A DNA stretch of 9,518 nt from an uncultured Clostridia bacterium (lineage in GTDB: Bacteria; Bacillota; Clostridia; TANB77; CAG-508): contig CAKPKI010000067.1 in assembly GCA_934167135.1 (NCBI GenBank), forward strand, positions 1 to 9,518, written 5' to 3'. Under the pieces are notes generated by a model that searched no databases, was not told the origin of the DNA, and worked only from the letters and a program-made list of their open reading frames with translations. Position numbers and translations under genes: made by a program. Positions 1 to 7,908 of this stretch are shown piece after piece (within the stretch, counting starts at the first letter, position 1; every line of letters begins with the position of its first letter).

Positions 1-2
1 TG

Positions 3-3000
3 AATGTAAATGAAACTGGAACAAATAGTGAATCTTCAACATATAGAGCAAGTTCAATAGGAGAAATCTATGATGGTGGGAAAAATACACCATTTGCGGA
101 ACCATTTAAATATAGTGGTGGAACTCAAACTGCATATAGCTTTAAAGGTTGGGCAGTGGCAAATAATGAAGGATTTTCAACAGATGATTCTAAAATTTAT
201 AGCCTATATGAAGATATTCCAAATACAGTAACACATTTAAATGCTATATGGCAAGAAGCAACTGTAATCTTCGTATCAAAAGACGGAAATAATACTAAAG
301 ACGGTAAATCACCAACAACGGCAGTAAAAGATTTAAAAACTGCATACAGTAAATTAAAAACAGATGGAACAGTATCAAATAATGTAATTGTTATCATGGA
401 TAAAATTGAATGGAACAGTACAGACAAATTAACTGGAAATGCAACAATAACAAGTTTATATGCTGGTGTTGATTATAGAACAAAAGGTGCAGAATTAAAG
501 ATATCCTCAAATATGAATATAAATGGAAACATTACTTTTGATAACATAAAATTATATTCAGATTCAACAACAGTAAGTAGAGGTGATGATTATCTAGCAA
601 AAGGAACTTATACAAATATGTTAATTACAAACTATGGAGATGTAATACTTGGAAGAGGAATTACTACACCAGATGGAAAATACACATTTGGAGCTATAAT
701 TGGAGGAAATTACCAAACAGAAGAAAAAATAGGAACAATTGGAATTCACACAGTTGTAGTCGAAGCTGGTAAATATAATAACATTATTATAGGAAGTAGC
801 TTAAATAGTCCGTCTGTAAAAAGTAAATATGTTTCACATCAAGTTATGATTGGAACAATGAAAGAATCTGCAATTTCTAGAAATGATAAATTAACAATCA
901 CTGGATATTTAGCAATGGGAGAATTAGAAGACAGATGTTATCCATATAATAGCAATGGTTCACAAGATAATACATTAGGATATAATAGATATTATGCAAT
1001 TACTAAGATTTATAGTGGAACATTTACAGGAGAAAATAAATTTAAGAAGACTTCAGAAGAAGCAAGTATGTATTTAAGAACTATAAACGGATTTAATGAT
1101 GGTAAATCAGAAATTGATGTTTATGGTGGAAACATTACAGGTAATATCTATGGTGGTGCTAGAATGGCAACAACTAGAGATAAAAATATTCCAGGACAAC
1201 CAGATGTTAATATATTGAACTTATATGGTGGTCAAATTACAGGAAATATATTCGGACATGGAGATAGTGATTCATCAGTAGGAAATTCAATAATAAATCT
1301 TTCTGGATGTGTAAATTTAACAGGAAATATTTTTGGAGGTTCAAATACCACAACAGAAGCACAAGGTAAAGTAACAGGAAATACTACAATTAATATTAAT
1401 AGTTCAATAACAGTAGATGGAAACATATATGGAGGAAGCAATGGAGTTATAAATGGTACAACAATTAATACAAACACAGGATTAATAACAGGAGATACAA
1501 ATATAACTTTAAATGTAGGAACTATTAAAGGAGATATATATGGTGGAGGAAATAACTGTGGTGAAACAGGCAATGCAAATATCAATATAAATAATGGACA
1601 AGTAACAGGAAATATATATGGTGGAGCATACCAGAACCAAGTTCAAACTTCAACAAATATTAATATCTTAGGAGGAACAGTACAAAACATATATGGTGGA
1701 AATATATTAACAACACAGACTCAACAAAATGCAGACACCGCAAGTGAAAATACAACTATAGTAATAGGAAGCAAAGATGCAACAACAATACCAACAATTA
1801 ATGGAACTATATATGGTAGTGGTAAATATGATAGAATAGGTACTGTAGAAATACAATTAGTTAAGAGTGCAACATTATCAACAATATATGGTGGTTCTGA
1901 TGGAGCGGGAATAACTAGTGAAGTTAATATTTATCTAAAAGGAATTACTGCTAATACAATATATGGTGGTTCTAAAAATGATGGAATAGTTACAATGTCA
2001 AATATATACTTAGAAACAGGAACAGTAACAGATATATATGGTGGAGGTTATGGAGGTTCTACTGTAACATCTAATATAATATTAGAAGGTAATGCAAATA
2101 TTACCAATATATATGGGGGATCTAATTCTAATGGAAGTGTCGGCACAAGTAATATTGACTTAAAATCTGGTAAACTTACAAATATTTACGGTGGTGGTAA
2201 TTCAGCAGTAGTTGGTACAGCTAATGTAATATTAAATGGAATTACAATTGATGAAATACACGGAGGTTCTAAGAATTCAGGAATAACAACAAATACAAAT
2301 GTTGTATTAAATACAGGAACAGTAACTGATGTATATGGTGGAGGTTATGATATAGGAGTAACAAACGCCAAAGTAACACAAAATGGTGCTACAGTAACTA
2401 ATATCTATGGTGGAAACCAAGGTGGAACAGGTGATGGTGGAGAAACCACAAATACTACAGTTAATATTGTAGGTAAAACAGCAAATAACATCTATGGTGG
2501 AAACAAAGCTAAAGGTATAACAAGAAATTCAACTATAAACATAAGTGGAGCTTCAACAATAACAGGTAAACTTTATGGTGGTGGATATAAATCAGCAATT
2601 TCTAAATCTGGACAAACTGGTTCTACAACAATTAATATTGCAGGAGGAACAATTGAAAACGACATAAATGGTGGCTCAGAAGACTCAACTGTTTATGGAA
2701 CTACAAATATTAATATTGGAAAAGATGCAGTAACAGATAATACATTAGAAGCTGGAAATATAAACATCAAAGGTAATATATATGCTTCAGGAAGTACATC
2801 AAATGATAAATTCGATACAGTAAGTGTTTATGGAGAAACTCATGTAACTATGGATGCAAGTACAGACTCTCAAATAACATTTAGTAATAACATTTTTGGT
2901 GCTGGAAAAGGCTCAACATATTCTACAACAGATAGAAATGGAGCAGATAAATCAACAGTTAAAATAAAAGATATGGGAACTTCTGCAAATGCACATAAAA

Positions 3001-5654
3001 TGATTTCTATACAAAGAACAGGTAAAGTTTCTATACAGAATTCATATTTAGAATTAATGGGAGCACAAGATGCAAATAATTATTATAAACGAGCAAGTTA
3101 TACTTTAAATAGAGTTACAAATGGATTGGCTTTAATTGATAATTCAACATTATATACACAAAGAGCATTTAATATGGTTGGAGGATTTGAAAGTTTAGTA
3201 ACAAATGAAAGTGGTTCAACAACAAAACAAACTGTAAGTATTGCAGATGGAAAAGTTACAAGAAATGTTGACAACAGATTATATTCACTTGAAGGTGTAA
3301 ATCTAATCTTTGCTAAACAAGAAGGTAACTTAGAAGACAGAGCAAATGAGGACATCTGGGGAGATGTTAATGGTATGGCATTCTTTGGAATGTACAGAAC
3401 AAGCAGAACTACAGGTGCCAAAGAATATGATATATATGCACCAGATTACTCTGGAACTCCAACAACTAAGATGTTTGCAAATGGTACATATATAGAAGGA
3501 AGACATAAATCAAAACATAATACTACAGTTGACGGATTCTATTCAAATATTGCTGGGGACAATGGAGTAGCAACACCACAAGTTATTGAAGTTACAGATT
3601 ATGGAACATATTATGATTGGATTATAGATGAAGATGTTGTAAATTATGCAGAATCATTAATAGCTTCAACATACTCAACATATTCAATGGCAGAATTAAA
3701 ACTTGACTTTAGCAGATTTGTTAATAATCCAACATATAGTGGAACATCGTTAACATTAAATAGAGTAAGTTCAAATGCATTAAATACAGATATAAATCTA
3801 ATAGACAAATATACTGTACCAACATACAGTGAAAATGCTAATAATACATTTGGTATGACAATGCAAACTTCACAATCAGGATGGCTAAAAGGAGGAACAA
3901 CAGATCTTTATACAGAATCAAATGGATCATTTAGTGGAACAAATATTTATAAGATGGACAATTCAGGAAATCCTGGAACAATAATCTTTAAATTAGTTAA
4001 TTCAATTAATGTGTCACAAACTAAAGATTTAGGATTTGTAAATATAGTATTTACTGCAAAATCAAGATCAAGTGATGAACCAAGTATAGGAAATACATTC
4101 AAAGTTGTTATAGCAGTTAATATTCAATCTATATACGAAGAAGATAGTAAAAACTATATACCAAGATTTACAGATACACTTGATACAGAATCAAATTATA
4201 CAACAGATAGTTCTGTTAATATAAATTATGCATTATACAAAACAAATGTAAATTCACAAGCTGATGTTTACACTTCTGGAGATTATAGAGTATTGTCTAC
4301 AACAACACCATTACCTAAAGGAACAAAAGTTACTTTAAGAGATTATGGACAAGGAGATAATTTAAATAAAGTTTATTATTATCAAGTTCCTAGTGATACA
4401 GATTATGACTTAACAGATAATTCTTCTGGAACCACAAGATATTTGTATAAACTATCTAAGTTCATAGAGATGGGAGGTACATCAGGAAAAACAACAACTT
4501 ATGCAAATGACAATAGTAAATACTATCACAGTGGATATGCATTAGAAAAATATGATGTTTCTATAGATTTCAGGGACTCTAACATAAATACAGATAAACT
4601 TGCACAAGAAACATACTTAGAATTAAGAAGTTCATCAGGTGGTAAAAAATATGGAAATGGAAATAAAACATTAAAATATAATTTACGTAATAATAATGCT
4701 ATAATGCAAGAAGTTATTAATACGGCTGATGGAAAGAGTTCATACTCAGTATTTTCAAATTTAGAGATTCCATTTACATTTAATGCAAGTTTATTAGAAC
4801 AAAAAACAGCAGAAGGATTAACAATTAAAGATACCAAATATTATGGCAAAATGACAGGGTTAGCAATAGAAATAGTAGATGAACATGGAGAAAGAATAAA
4901 AGCTCCAGATGTGCAAAACCTAAAACTTACAGATACATCAGATTCTATTGAATATACAGCTGGTGCAGATGGAGTAATTAGGGTTCCTCTTTCAGATGGA
5001 TTATCTAATATATACAATTCTTATAATTTATCATTGTCTCAAAGCAGTGTACCATCAGGAAGATATATAGCAAAAATATATTTCTTCTCTTCTGATAATG
5101 GAACATATTATGGAGGAGAAAATACAAAAGTACAAGAAATCTATATAACATTTATAAATAAGCTATTAGGAATCAGTGGTGTAGAGTCAGTTGATGGTAG
5201 TAGGATTATAAATAAAGACACATGTTTGAACTTGGATGGCGGAAAAGGACTTGACTTAACAGTAAAAGTTGGTTCACCAACAGAAGATACTAATATAAGA
5301 GTAGAACTATATAAAAGAAATCCAACATATACAGTATCAGAAGATGGAACAACAACTTATAATGGAATAAGCTATTCAAAAGTAGATTTAAAAGACTATT
5401 TAGATGGAGATTGGAAAATTCCAGAAGATTATGAGGGACAAGGATTAATAACAGAAGAAGGATGTAAAGAGTATATGATAATGGAGAAAAAACAACATGA
5501 AACAGGAACTGATGGAGAACTAATTGAATCTATTGATTTTGAAAATTCAATAAAACAAGGAATCAATACAGGAGAGTACAAAATAGTATTTAAAGCTTAT
5601 TATAATAATACTCTAATTCAAACAATAAGAAAGACATTTATTGTAATACCTTAA
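3..5654 (+). CDS. Giant beta-solenoid surface protein/adhesin (5' partial)
   Basis: The frame is open from base 3 to the TAA at 5652-5654, giving 1883 residues, and the true start lies upstream. The GTG at 156 is not a start: the reading frame before it is open and encodes the first half of a Flg_new-type repeat. Domains in order are that repeat (to about 251); a beta-helix entry resembling pectate-lyase folds (from 264, motif IFVSKDGN); 21 IYGG-core solenoid units (1119-2906); further beta-helix-like sequence with motifs such as NSTLYTQRAFNMVGGF (3141-3188); and a long Ig-like beta-rich tail ending in RKTFIVIP. Cysteines are few. No sortase motif, SLH domain or terminal membrane helix is present at the C-terminus, so anchoring must come from the unseen N-terminus or from partner proteins. 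I infer an extracellular adhesin or matrix role next to a SipW/TasA-like cluster. Enzymatic activity is not indicated. The assignment as a large surface protein is firm; its ligand is unknown. Confidence 0.85.
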   Translation, partial: NVNETGTNSESSTYRASSIGEIYDGGKNTPFAEPFKYSGGTQTAYSFKGWAVANNEGFSTDDSKIYSLYEDIPNTVTHLNAIWQEATVIFVSKDGNNTKDGKSPTTAVKDLKTAYSKLKTDGTVSNNVIVIMDKIEWNSTDKLTGNATITSLYAGVDYRTKGAELKISSNMNINGNITFDNIKLYSDSTTVSRGDDYLAKGTYTNMLITNYGDVILGRGITTPDGKYTFGAIIGGNYQTEEKIGTIGIHTVVVEAGKYNNIIIGSSLNSPSVKSKYVSHQVMIGTMKESAISRNDKLTITGYLAMGELEDRCYPYNSNGSQDNTLGYNRYYAITKIYSGTFTGENKFKKTSEEASMYLRTINGFNDGKSEIDVYGGNITGNIYGGARMATTRDKNIPGQPDVNILNLYGGQITGNIFGHGDSDSSVGNSIINLSGCVNLTGNIFGGSNTTTEAQGKVTGNTTININSSITVDGNIYGGSNGVINGTTINTNTGLITGDTNITLNVGTIKGDIYGGGNNCGETGNANININNGQVTGNIYGGAYQNQVQTSTNINILGGTVQNIYGGNILTTQTQQNADTASENTTIVIGSKDATTIPTINGTIYGSGKYDRIGTVEIQLVKSATLSTIYGGSDGAGITSEVNIYLKGITANTIYGGSKNDGIVTMSNIYLETGTVTDIYGGGYGGSTVTSNIILEGNANITNIYGGSNSNGSVGTSNIDLKSGKLTNIYGGGNSAVVGTANVILNGITIDEIHGGSKNSGITTNTNVVLNTGTVTDVYGGGYDIGVTNAKVTQNGATVTNIYGGNQGGTGDGGETTNTTVNIVGKTANNIYGGNKAKGITRNSTINISGASTITGKLYGGGYKSAISKSGQTGSTTINIAGGTIENDINGGSEDSTVYGTTNINIGKDAVTDNTLEAGNINIKGNIYASGSTSNDKFDTVSVYGETHVTMDASTDSQITFSNNIFGAGKGSTYSTTDRNGADKSTVKIKDMGTSANAHKMISIQRTGKVSIQNSYLELMGAQDANNYYKRASYTLNRVTNGLALIDNSTLYTQRAFNMVGGFESLVTNESGSTTKQTVSIADGKVTRNVDNRLYSLEGVNLIFAKQEGNLEDRANEDIWGDVNGMAFFGMYRTSRTTGAKEYDIYAPDYSGTPTTKMFANGTYIEGRHKSKHNTTVDGFYSNIAGDNGVATPQVIEVTDYGTYYDWIIDEDVVNYAESLIASTYSTYSMAELKLDFSRFVNNPTYSGTSLTLNRVSSNALNTDINLIDKYTVPTYSENANNTFGMTMQTSQSGWLKGGTTDLYTESNGSFSGTNIYKMDNSGNPGTIIFKLVNSINVSQTKDLGFVNIVFTAKSRSSDEPSIGNTFKVVIAVNIQSIYEEDSKNYIPRFTDTLDTESNYTTDSSVNINYALYKTNVNSQADVYTSGDYRVLSTTTPLPKGTKVTLRDYGQGDNLNKVYYYQVPSDTDYDLTDNSSGTTRYLYKLSKFIEMGGTSGKTTTYANDNSKYYHSGYALEKYDVSIDFRDSNINTDKLAQETYLELRSSSGGKKYGNGNKTLKYNLRNNNAIMQEVINTADGKSSYSVFSNLEIPFTFNASLLEQKTAEGLTIKDTKYYGKMTGLAIEIVDEHGERIKAPDVQNLKLTDTSDSIEYTAGADGVIRVPLSDGLSNIYNSYNLSLSQSSVPSGRYIAKIYFFSSDNGTYYGGENTKVQEIYITFINKLLGISGVESVDGSRIINKDTCLNLDGGKGLDLTVKVGSPTEDTNIRVELYKRNPTYTVSEDGTTTYNGISYSKVDLKDYLDGDWKIPEDYEGQGLITEEGCKEYMIMEKKQHETGTDGELIESIDFENSIKQGINTGEYKIVFKAYYNNTLIQTIRKTFIVIP
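66..251 (+). other. InlB B-repeat / Flg_new-type domain in the giant protein
   Basis: The residues around FKGWAV (141-158) and the closing LNAIW (237-251), with an acidic, Tyr-containing linker between them, match the F-x-GW ... LxAxW layout of Listeria-Bacteroides (Flg_new, InlB B-repeat) modules. Such modules usually occur in tandem in Firmicute surface proteins, so more copies may lie upstream of the window. The module runs straight through the GTG at 156, which rules that codon out as the start. The assignment rests on motif reading only. Confidence 0.6.
1119..2906 (+). repeat. 21-unit IYGG beta-solenoid repeat array
   Basis: Twenty-one units share the core N/D/T-I/V-Y/F-G-G followed by S, G, N or A. 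The isoleucine (or equivalent) codons of the cores start at 1146, 1248, 1329, 1425, 1536, 1614, 1689, 1809, 1884, 1959, 2034, 2109, 2184, 2256, 2331, 2403, 2490, 2571, 2664, 2778 and 2892. Between 1809 and 2403 the period is almost constant at 72-75 bases (24-25 residues); outside it is looser (75-120 bases). The second half of each unit is typically a TNI-x-L-x-x-GTVT-like strand. Degenerate cores include NIFGH, TIYGS, EIHGG, DINGG, NIYAS and NIFGA. The pattern fits one turn of a right-handed beta-solenoid per unit, with the GG at a tight turn. The fold is an inference. Confidence 0.85.
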
Positions 5655-5667
5655 ATTGAAAATCAAA

Positions 5668-5704
5668 TGCACAGAAAATATCTTATATTTTCTGTGCACA
5701 TTTT
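5668..5704 (+). terminator. Rho-independent terminator after the giant gene
   Basis: A perfect 14-bp inverted repeat (5668-5681 with 5685-5698, arm TGCACAGAAAATAT) closes on a three-base loop CTT, and a short T run (5701-5704) follows two bases later. It begins 13 bases after the stop codon of the giant protein gene. The stem is strong for such an AT-rich region, although the T tract is short. It should separate the giant gene's transcript from the downstream cluster. Confidence 0.8.
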
Positions 5705-5753
5705 CAAGAATTAAGCTAAAACCAGTTATTTATTATCCTAGAAAGGATTTGAA

Positions 5754-6624
5754 ATGAATAAACATAGAAAAAAAAGAAGAATAAATAAATTAAAAACTTT
5801 TATAGTAATATTTTTTCTTATTATTATATTAATAACTTTTTCAGTTTTTGGAAGGTATGTATATAATGGAATAAGAGAAGCATATTTTACATCTAAGGAA
5901 TTTTATTTTACAAGTGATTTGCTTACAACGGAAAATCAAACCTACCAATATGAAAATTGGGGAGGAGTTGATACTTATGAAATAAACTTTGATTTATACA
6001 GTTATGCTAACACATTATTAAGATTAAATTATGATTTAGATTATGCAGTATCTTGTGAAACCCCAGATACTGATAAAGTAACATTGCGGAATAAATGAAG
6101 CAAATGGACCAACATCAACAACAGGAACCATATATGCCAAAAATGGAGATATGAATAATAATGTTAGTAGATTAAAAATTGTAGTTACACCTAAACGTTC
6201 AATTGAAAAGGATGAGAAAATTAAAGTTAAAATTAAAGCAAGTACAAAAGAACCATATAAAAAAGAAATATCATGTGAAATTACATTAAGAGTTAAACAA
6301 ATTACTGTAAATAGTTATATAATTGAAGATGTAGCAAACAGAAACTATTTAAGCCTAAATCTAATTAATGCACAAGCTTCAGGAATGCCAGTAACCTTAT
6401 CATTTGATCCAAGTGTTGTGAGGATTGATTTAAGTGATGAAGCTTATATAAATAGAGTAGAAGAAAGTGAAGCAGTTGACTCTAATGGTTTTGTAAAAAG
6501 ATTTACATTTACAATGGATAAAGAATCTACCAAAAATGTTAAATTTTACAAGGTAAATATGTCTGAAAATTATACATATCCTTCAGGTAATGTAAGTCCT
6601 GTTATTACAGTAAGCAGTCAGTAA
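5754..6624 (+). pseudogene. TasA-like membrane-anchored surface protein, frameshifted
   Basis: The ATG at 5754 has a GAAAGGA ribosome binding site (5741-5747) six bases upstream. The first frame gives 114 residues: a Lys/Arg-rich N-terminus, one membrane helix (about 15-33), then GRYVYNGIREAYFTSKEFYF and a beta-rich region, ending at a TGA (6096-6098). The +1 frame is open from 6082 to the TAA at 6622-6624 and continues the same domain. Removing one T at 6084/6085 turns VTLRNK-stop into VTCGINEANGPTS and restores a protein of about 289 residues. The C-terminal part is also beta-rich (for example VKIKASTKEPYKKEISCEI). The single N-terminal helix followed by R-Y and the FYFTSDLL segment resembles SipW-dependent, TasA-like surface proteins of Clostridia. 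This is inferred from motif reading. An ATG at 6151 has only a weak upstream site, and a product from it would lack the membrane helix. No convincing promoter is visible between the terminator and 5754. Confidence 0.75.
6082..6098 (+). other. Frameshift site joining the two halves of the TasA-like gene
   Basis: The two open frames overlap only between 6082 (just after a TAA at 6079-6081 in the downstream frame) and the TGA at 6096-6098. The break must lie in this 17-base interval. The best join removes one T from ACATTGCGG, which creates a cysteine codon ten residues after Cys101. There is no A or T homopolymer and no recognisable slippery heptamer, which points to a mutation or a sequence error more than to programmed slippage. 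Confidence 0.7.
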
Positions 6625-6678
6625 ACAGCAATTTACTTATTATAACAAATATGTAAAAAATTTTATTAAAAAAAAGTA

Positions 6679-6707
6679 TAGACTTTTAAAAGAAGTTATG
6701 ATATAAA
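6679..6707 (+). promoter_or_regulatory. Probable housekeeping promoter, extended -10
   Basis: TAGACT (6679-6684, four of six to TTGACA) is followed by a 17-base spacer and TATAAA (6702-6707, five of six). A TGA directly before the -10 box supplies the extended TGn element. The predicted start of transcription, around 6713-6716, leaves a short leader before the strong AGGAGG site at 6724-6729. It lies in the 111-base gap after the frameshifted gene and would drive the run of genes to its right. Confidence 0.55.
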
Positions 6708-6735
6708 ATATAGTAGGGAAAAAAGGAGGAATATG

Positions 6736-7203
6736 ATGAGAAAAGTAAGAAAAGGTAAGAAAATGATGATTACTTTTATAATTGCAATTATAGCAATTAT
6801 TGCAGTAATTTGTATTATAGTTAATATTGTAAAAAGTAAAAAGAAAAAAGCAGATGACACTGAAACACAACAAGCAGAACAAATAGTTTCATTACCAGAA
6901 ACGACAACAGAAAGTGGAATGGATGCTCAGGGAATATACATGGAATATTTAAAAAATAATGACCAAACTATGATAACAATGAGAATAACAAATAATACAT
7001 CTAAAAAAGTAACTGATGAACAATTTAATGCAATTTTAATTGGAGAAGATGAAAATGTTATAGGACAAATGATAACAGGAACAAATACAGATTTAGATGT
7101 AGGAGAAGAATGTGAAATAAGTGTTATATATAGAGGAGACATGACAGCTACTCAAAGAATAAAATTAGAACCAGTACAAGCAGACCAAACAACAGAAGAA
7201 TAA
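6736..7203 (+). CDS. Small membrane-anchored protein with FxLYD-like domain
   Basis: The product is 155 residues. ATGs stand in frame at 6733 and 6736. AAGGAGG (6723-6729) lies three bases before the first and six before the second, so the second is preferred. A basic N-terminus (RKVRKGKK) precedes one membrane helix (about 12-32) and a Lys cluster. A Gln/Thr/Glu-rich linker (about 38-62) leads to a compact beta domain (about 66-146) with ITNNTSKKV, ILIGEDENVIG and LDVGEECEISV. That order (strand with asparagines, D/E-x-x-G, then a glycine-acidic turn before a last strand) resembles FxLYD-type or related small Ig-like domains. The domain would face outside, although the Lys cluster on both sides of the helix leaves the topology less certain. 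It is the first gene after the promoter and ends 39 bases before the next start, so it is probably co-transcribed with the signal peptidase genes. The function is unknown. Confidence 0.75.
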   Translation: MRKVRKGKKMMITFIIAIIAIIAVICIIVNIVKSKKKKADDTETQQAEQIVSLPETTTESGMDAQGIYMEYLKNNDQTMITMRITNNTSKKVTDEQFNAILIGEDENVIGQMITGTNTDLDVGEECEISVIYRGDMTATQRIKLEPVQADQTTEE

Positions 7204-7228
7204 AAAAATTATAAACATTAGACAAAAG

Positions 7229-7234
7229 AAAGGA
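7229..7234 (+). promoter_or_regulatory. Ribosome binding site that moves the next start to 7243
   Basis: AAAGGA at 7229-7234 overlaps the ATG at 7234, so that ATG cannot be served by it. The in-frame ATG at 7243 lies eight bases downstream, a normal spacing. This favours a protein starting MKKVLGG over one starting MKNMKKV. Confidence 0.6.
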
Positions 7235-7242
7235 TGAAAAAT

Positions 7243-7908
7243 ATGAAAAAAGTACTAGGGGGTATATTATTTGTAGCTTATGCAATAATTGCAATTACAG
7301 TTACAGTATTGTTATTATCATATAATGATTATAATAACAGCCAATTAGGAGGCTATACAGTTTATATAGTTAAAGATGATTCATTAGACCCAAAATATAA
7401 AAGAGGTTCTATACTATTAATAAAAAGTACAAATGACAAAAATGTACAAATTGGTGATGAAATAATTCTTTATAAAGTAATAAACAGTCAAGAGTACGAA
7501 GTTATAGACAGAACTTTAGTAGAAAAATCTCAACAAGGTAGACATATTGTCTATATTGTAAGTGAAGATGAAAGTTATGCAAGTGACTATTTTATAGGAA
7601 AGGCCAGTGACACTATTGTTATCGAAGGATGGGGATATGTACTAAATGCATTAGAATCTAAATGGGGATATCTATTCTGTGTTGTAGTTGTATCATTAAT
7701 GTTATTCTTACAAGAAGTATTTGAATTAGTAATGGAAATAAAATACGGAGGAAAGAATAATGAAGAAGCAATAGAAGTTGAAGGAGAAACTGTAAAAAAA
7801 GGAACTAAAAAAGCCCAAAAAGCTAGTCCTAGCAAAAAAGTAACTGTACAGAAAACAGAAAAAGCAAAAACAGATAATAATGTAAAATCAACAGATGAGG
7901 AAAAATAA
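7243..7908 (+). CDS. SipW-like signal peptidase homologue lacking the catalytic His
   Basis: The product is 221 residues from the ATG at 7243, chosen for its ribosome binding site. The layout matches SipW-type (archaeal/ER-type, S26B) signal peptidases: membrane helix 1 (about 4-26), an external domain, and membrane helix 2 (about 143-160). The nucleophile box reads DDSLDP (Ser47), where S-M-x-P is usual, and is followed by KRGSILLIK, equivalent to the normal GDIVIIK. The box that normally reads THRVV is here VIDRTLVE, so the catalytic His is Asp89. The third box, normally TKGDxN, is VSEDESY; Asp109 is kept but the glycine is lost. A Lys/Glu/Thr-rich tail (171-221), predicted cytoplasmic, is an addition to the family plan. 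The protein may be inactive as a peptidase and act as a scaffold or regulator, or it may use a changed mechanism. It abuts the next gene, with stop 7906-7908 and start 7909. Family placement is fairly sure; loss of activity is inferred. Confidence 0.75.
   Translation: MKKVLGGILFVAYAIIAITVTVLLLSYNDYNNSQLGGYTVYIVKDDSLDPKYKRGSILLIKSTNDKNVQIGDEIILYKVINSQEYEVIDRTLVEKSQQGRHIVYIVSEDESYASDYFIGKASDTIVIEGWGYVLNALESKWGYLFCVVVVSLMLFLQEVFELVMEIKYGGKNNEEAIEVEGETVKKGTKKAQKASPSKKVTVQKTEKAKTDNNVKSTDEEK

Noticed and set aside
156..158. GTG as the start of the giant gene
   Set aside because: The frame is open back to base 3 and encodes the first half of a Flg_new-like module (FKGWAV spans this codon), so the real start is upstream of the window.
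1232..1585. Minus-strand open frame of 117 codons, and similar ones at 197-427, 3098-3421, 4526-4837, 6640-6882, 6927-7142, 7587-8105 and 8509-8856
   Set aside because: All lie opposite well-supported + strand genes, have no clear ribosome binding site, and give Phe/Ile/Pro-rich products as expected from the complement of AT-rich coding sequence.
1119..2906. CRISPR-like or non-coding tandem repeat
   Set aside because: The repeats are conserved in protein, not in DNA; spacing stays in multiples of three, and the frame is open throughout.
5656..5684. TTGAAA (5656-5661) with TATCTT 17 bases later as a promoter for the 5754 gene
   Set aside because: The -10 match is only four of six and lies inside the terminator stem, so the transcript would start within the hairpin.
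5731..5736. TATTAT as a -10 box for the 5754 gene
   Set aside because: No -35-like hexamer and no TGn element stand at the right distance. The match is easily met by chance in DNA this AT-rich.
6082..6098. Programmed +1 frameshift at AAA-TGA
   Set aside because: No RF2-like or homopolymer slippery sequence is present, and slipping there gives VTLRNKEANG instead of the more family-like VTCGINEANG obtained by removing one T.
6151..6153. ATG as the start of an independent gene to 6624
   Set aside because: The frame is already open upstream to 6082, the product continues the domain of the 5754 frame, and only a weak TGGAG stands two bases before the ATG.
6620..6637. AGTAAA/TTTACT hairpin as a terminator after the frameshifted gene
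   Set aside because: The stem is only six mostly A-T pairs, overlaps the stop codon and has no following T run.
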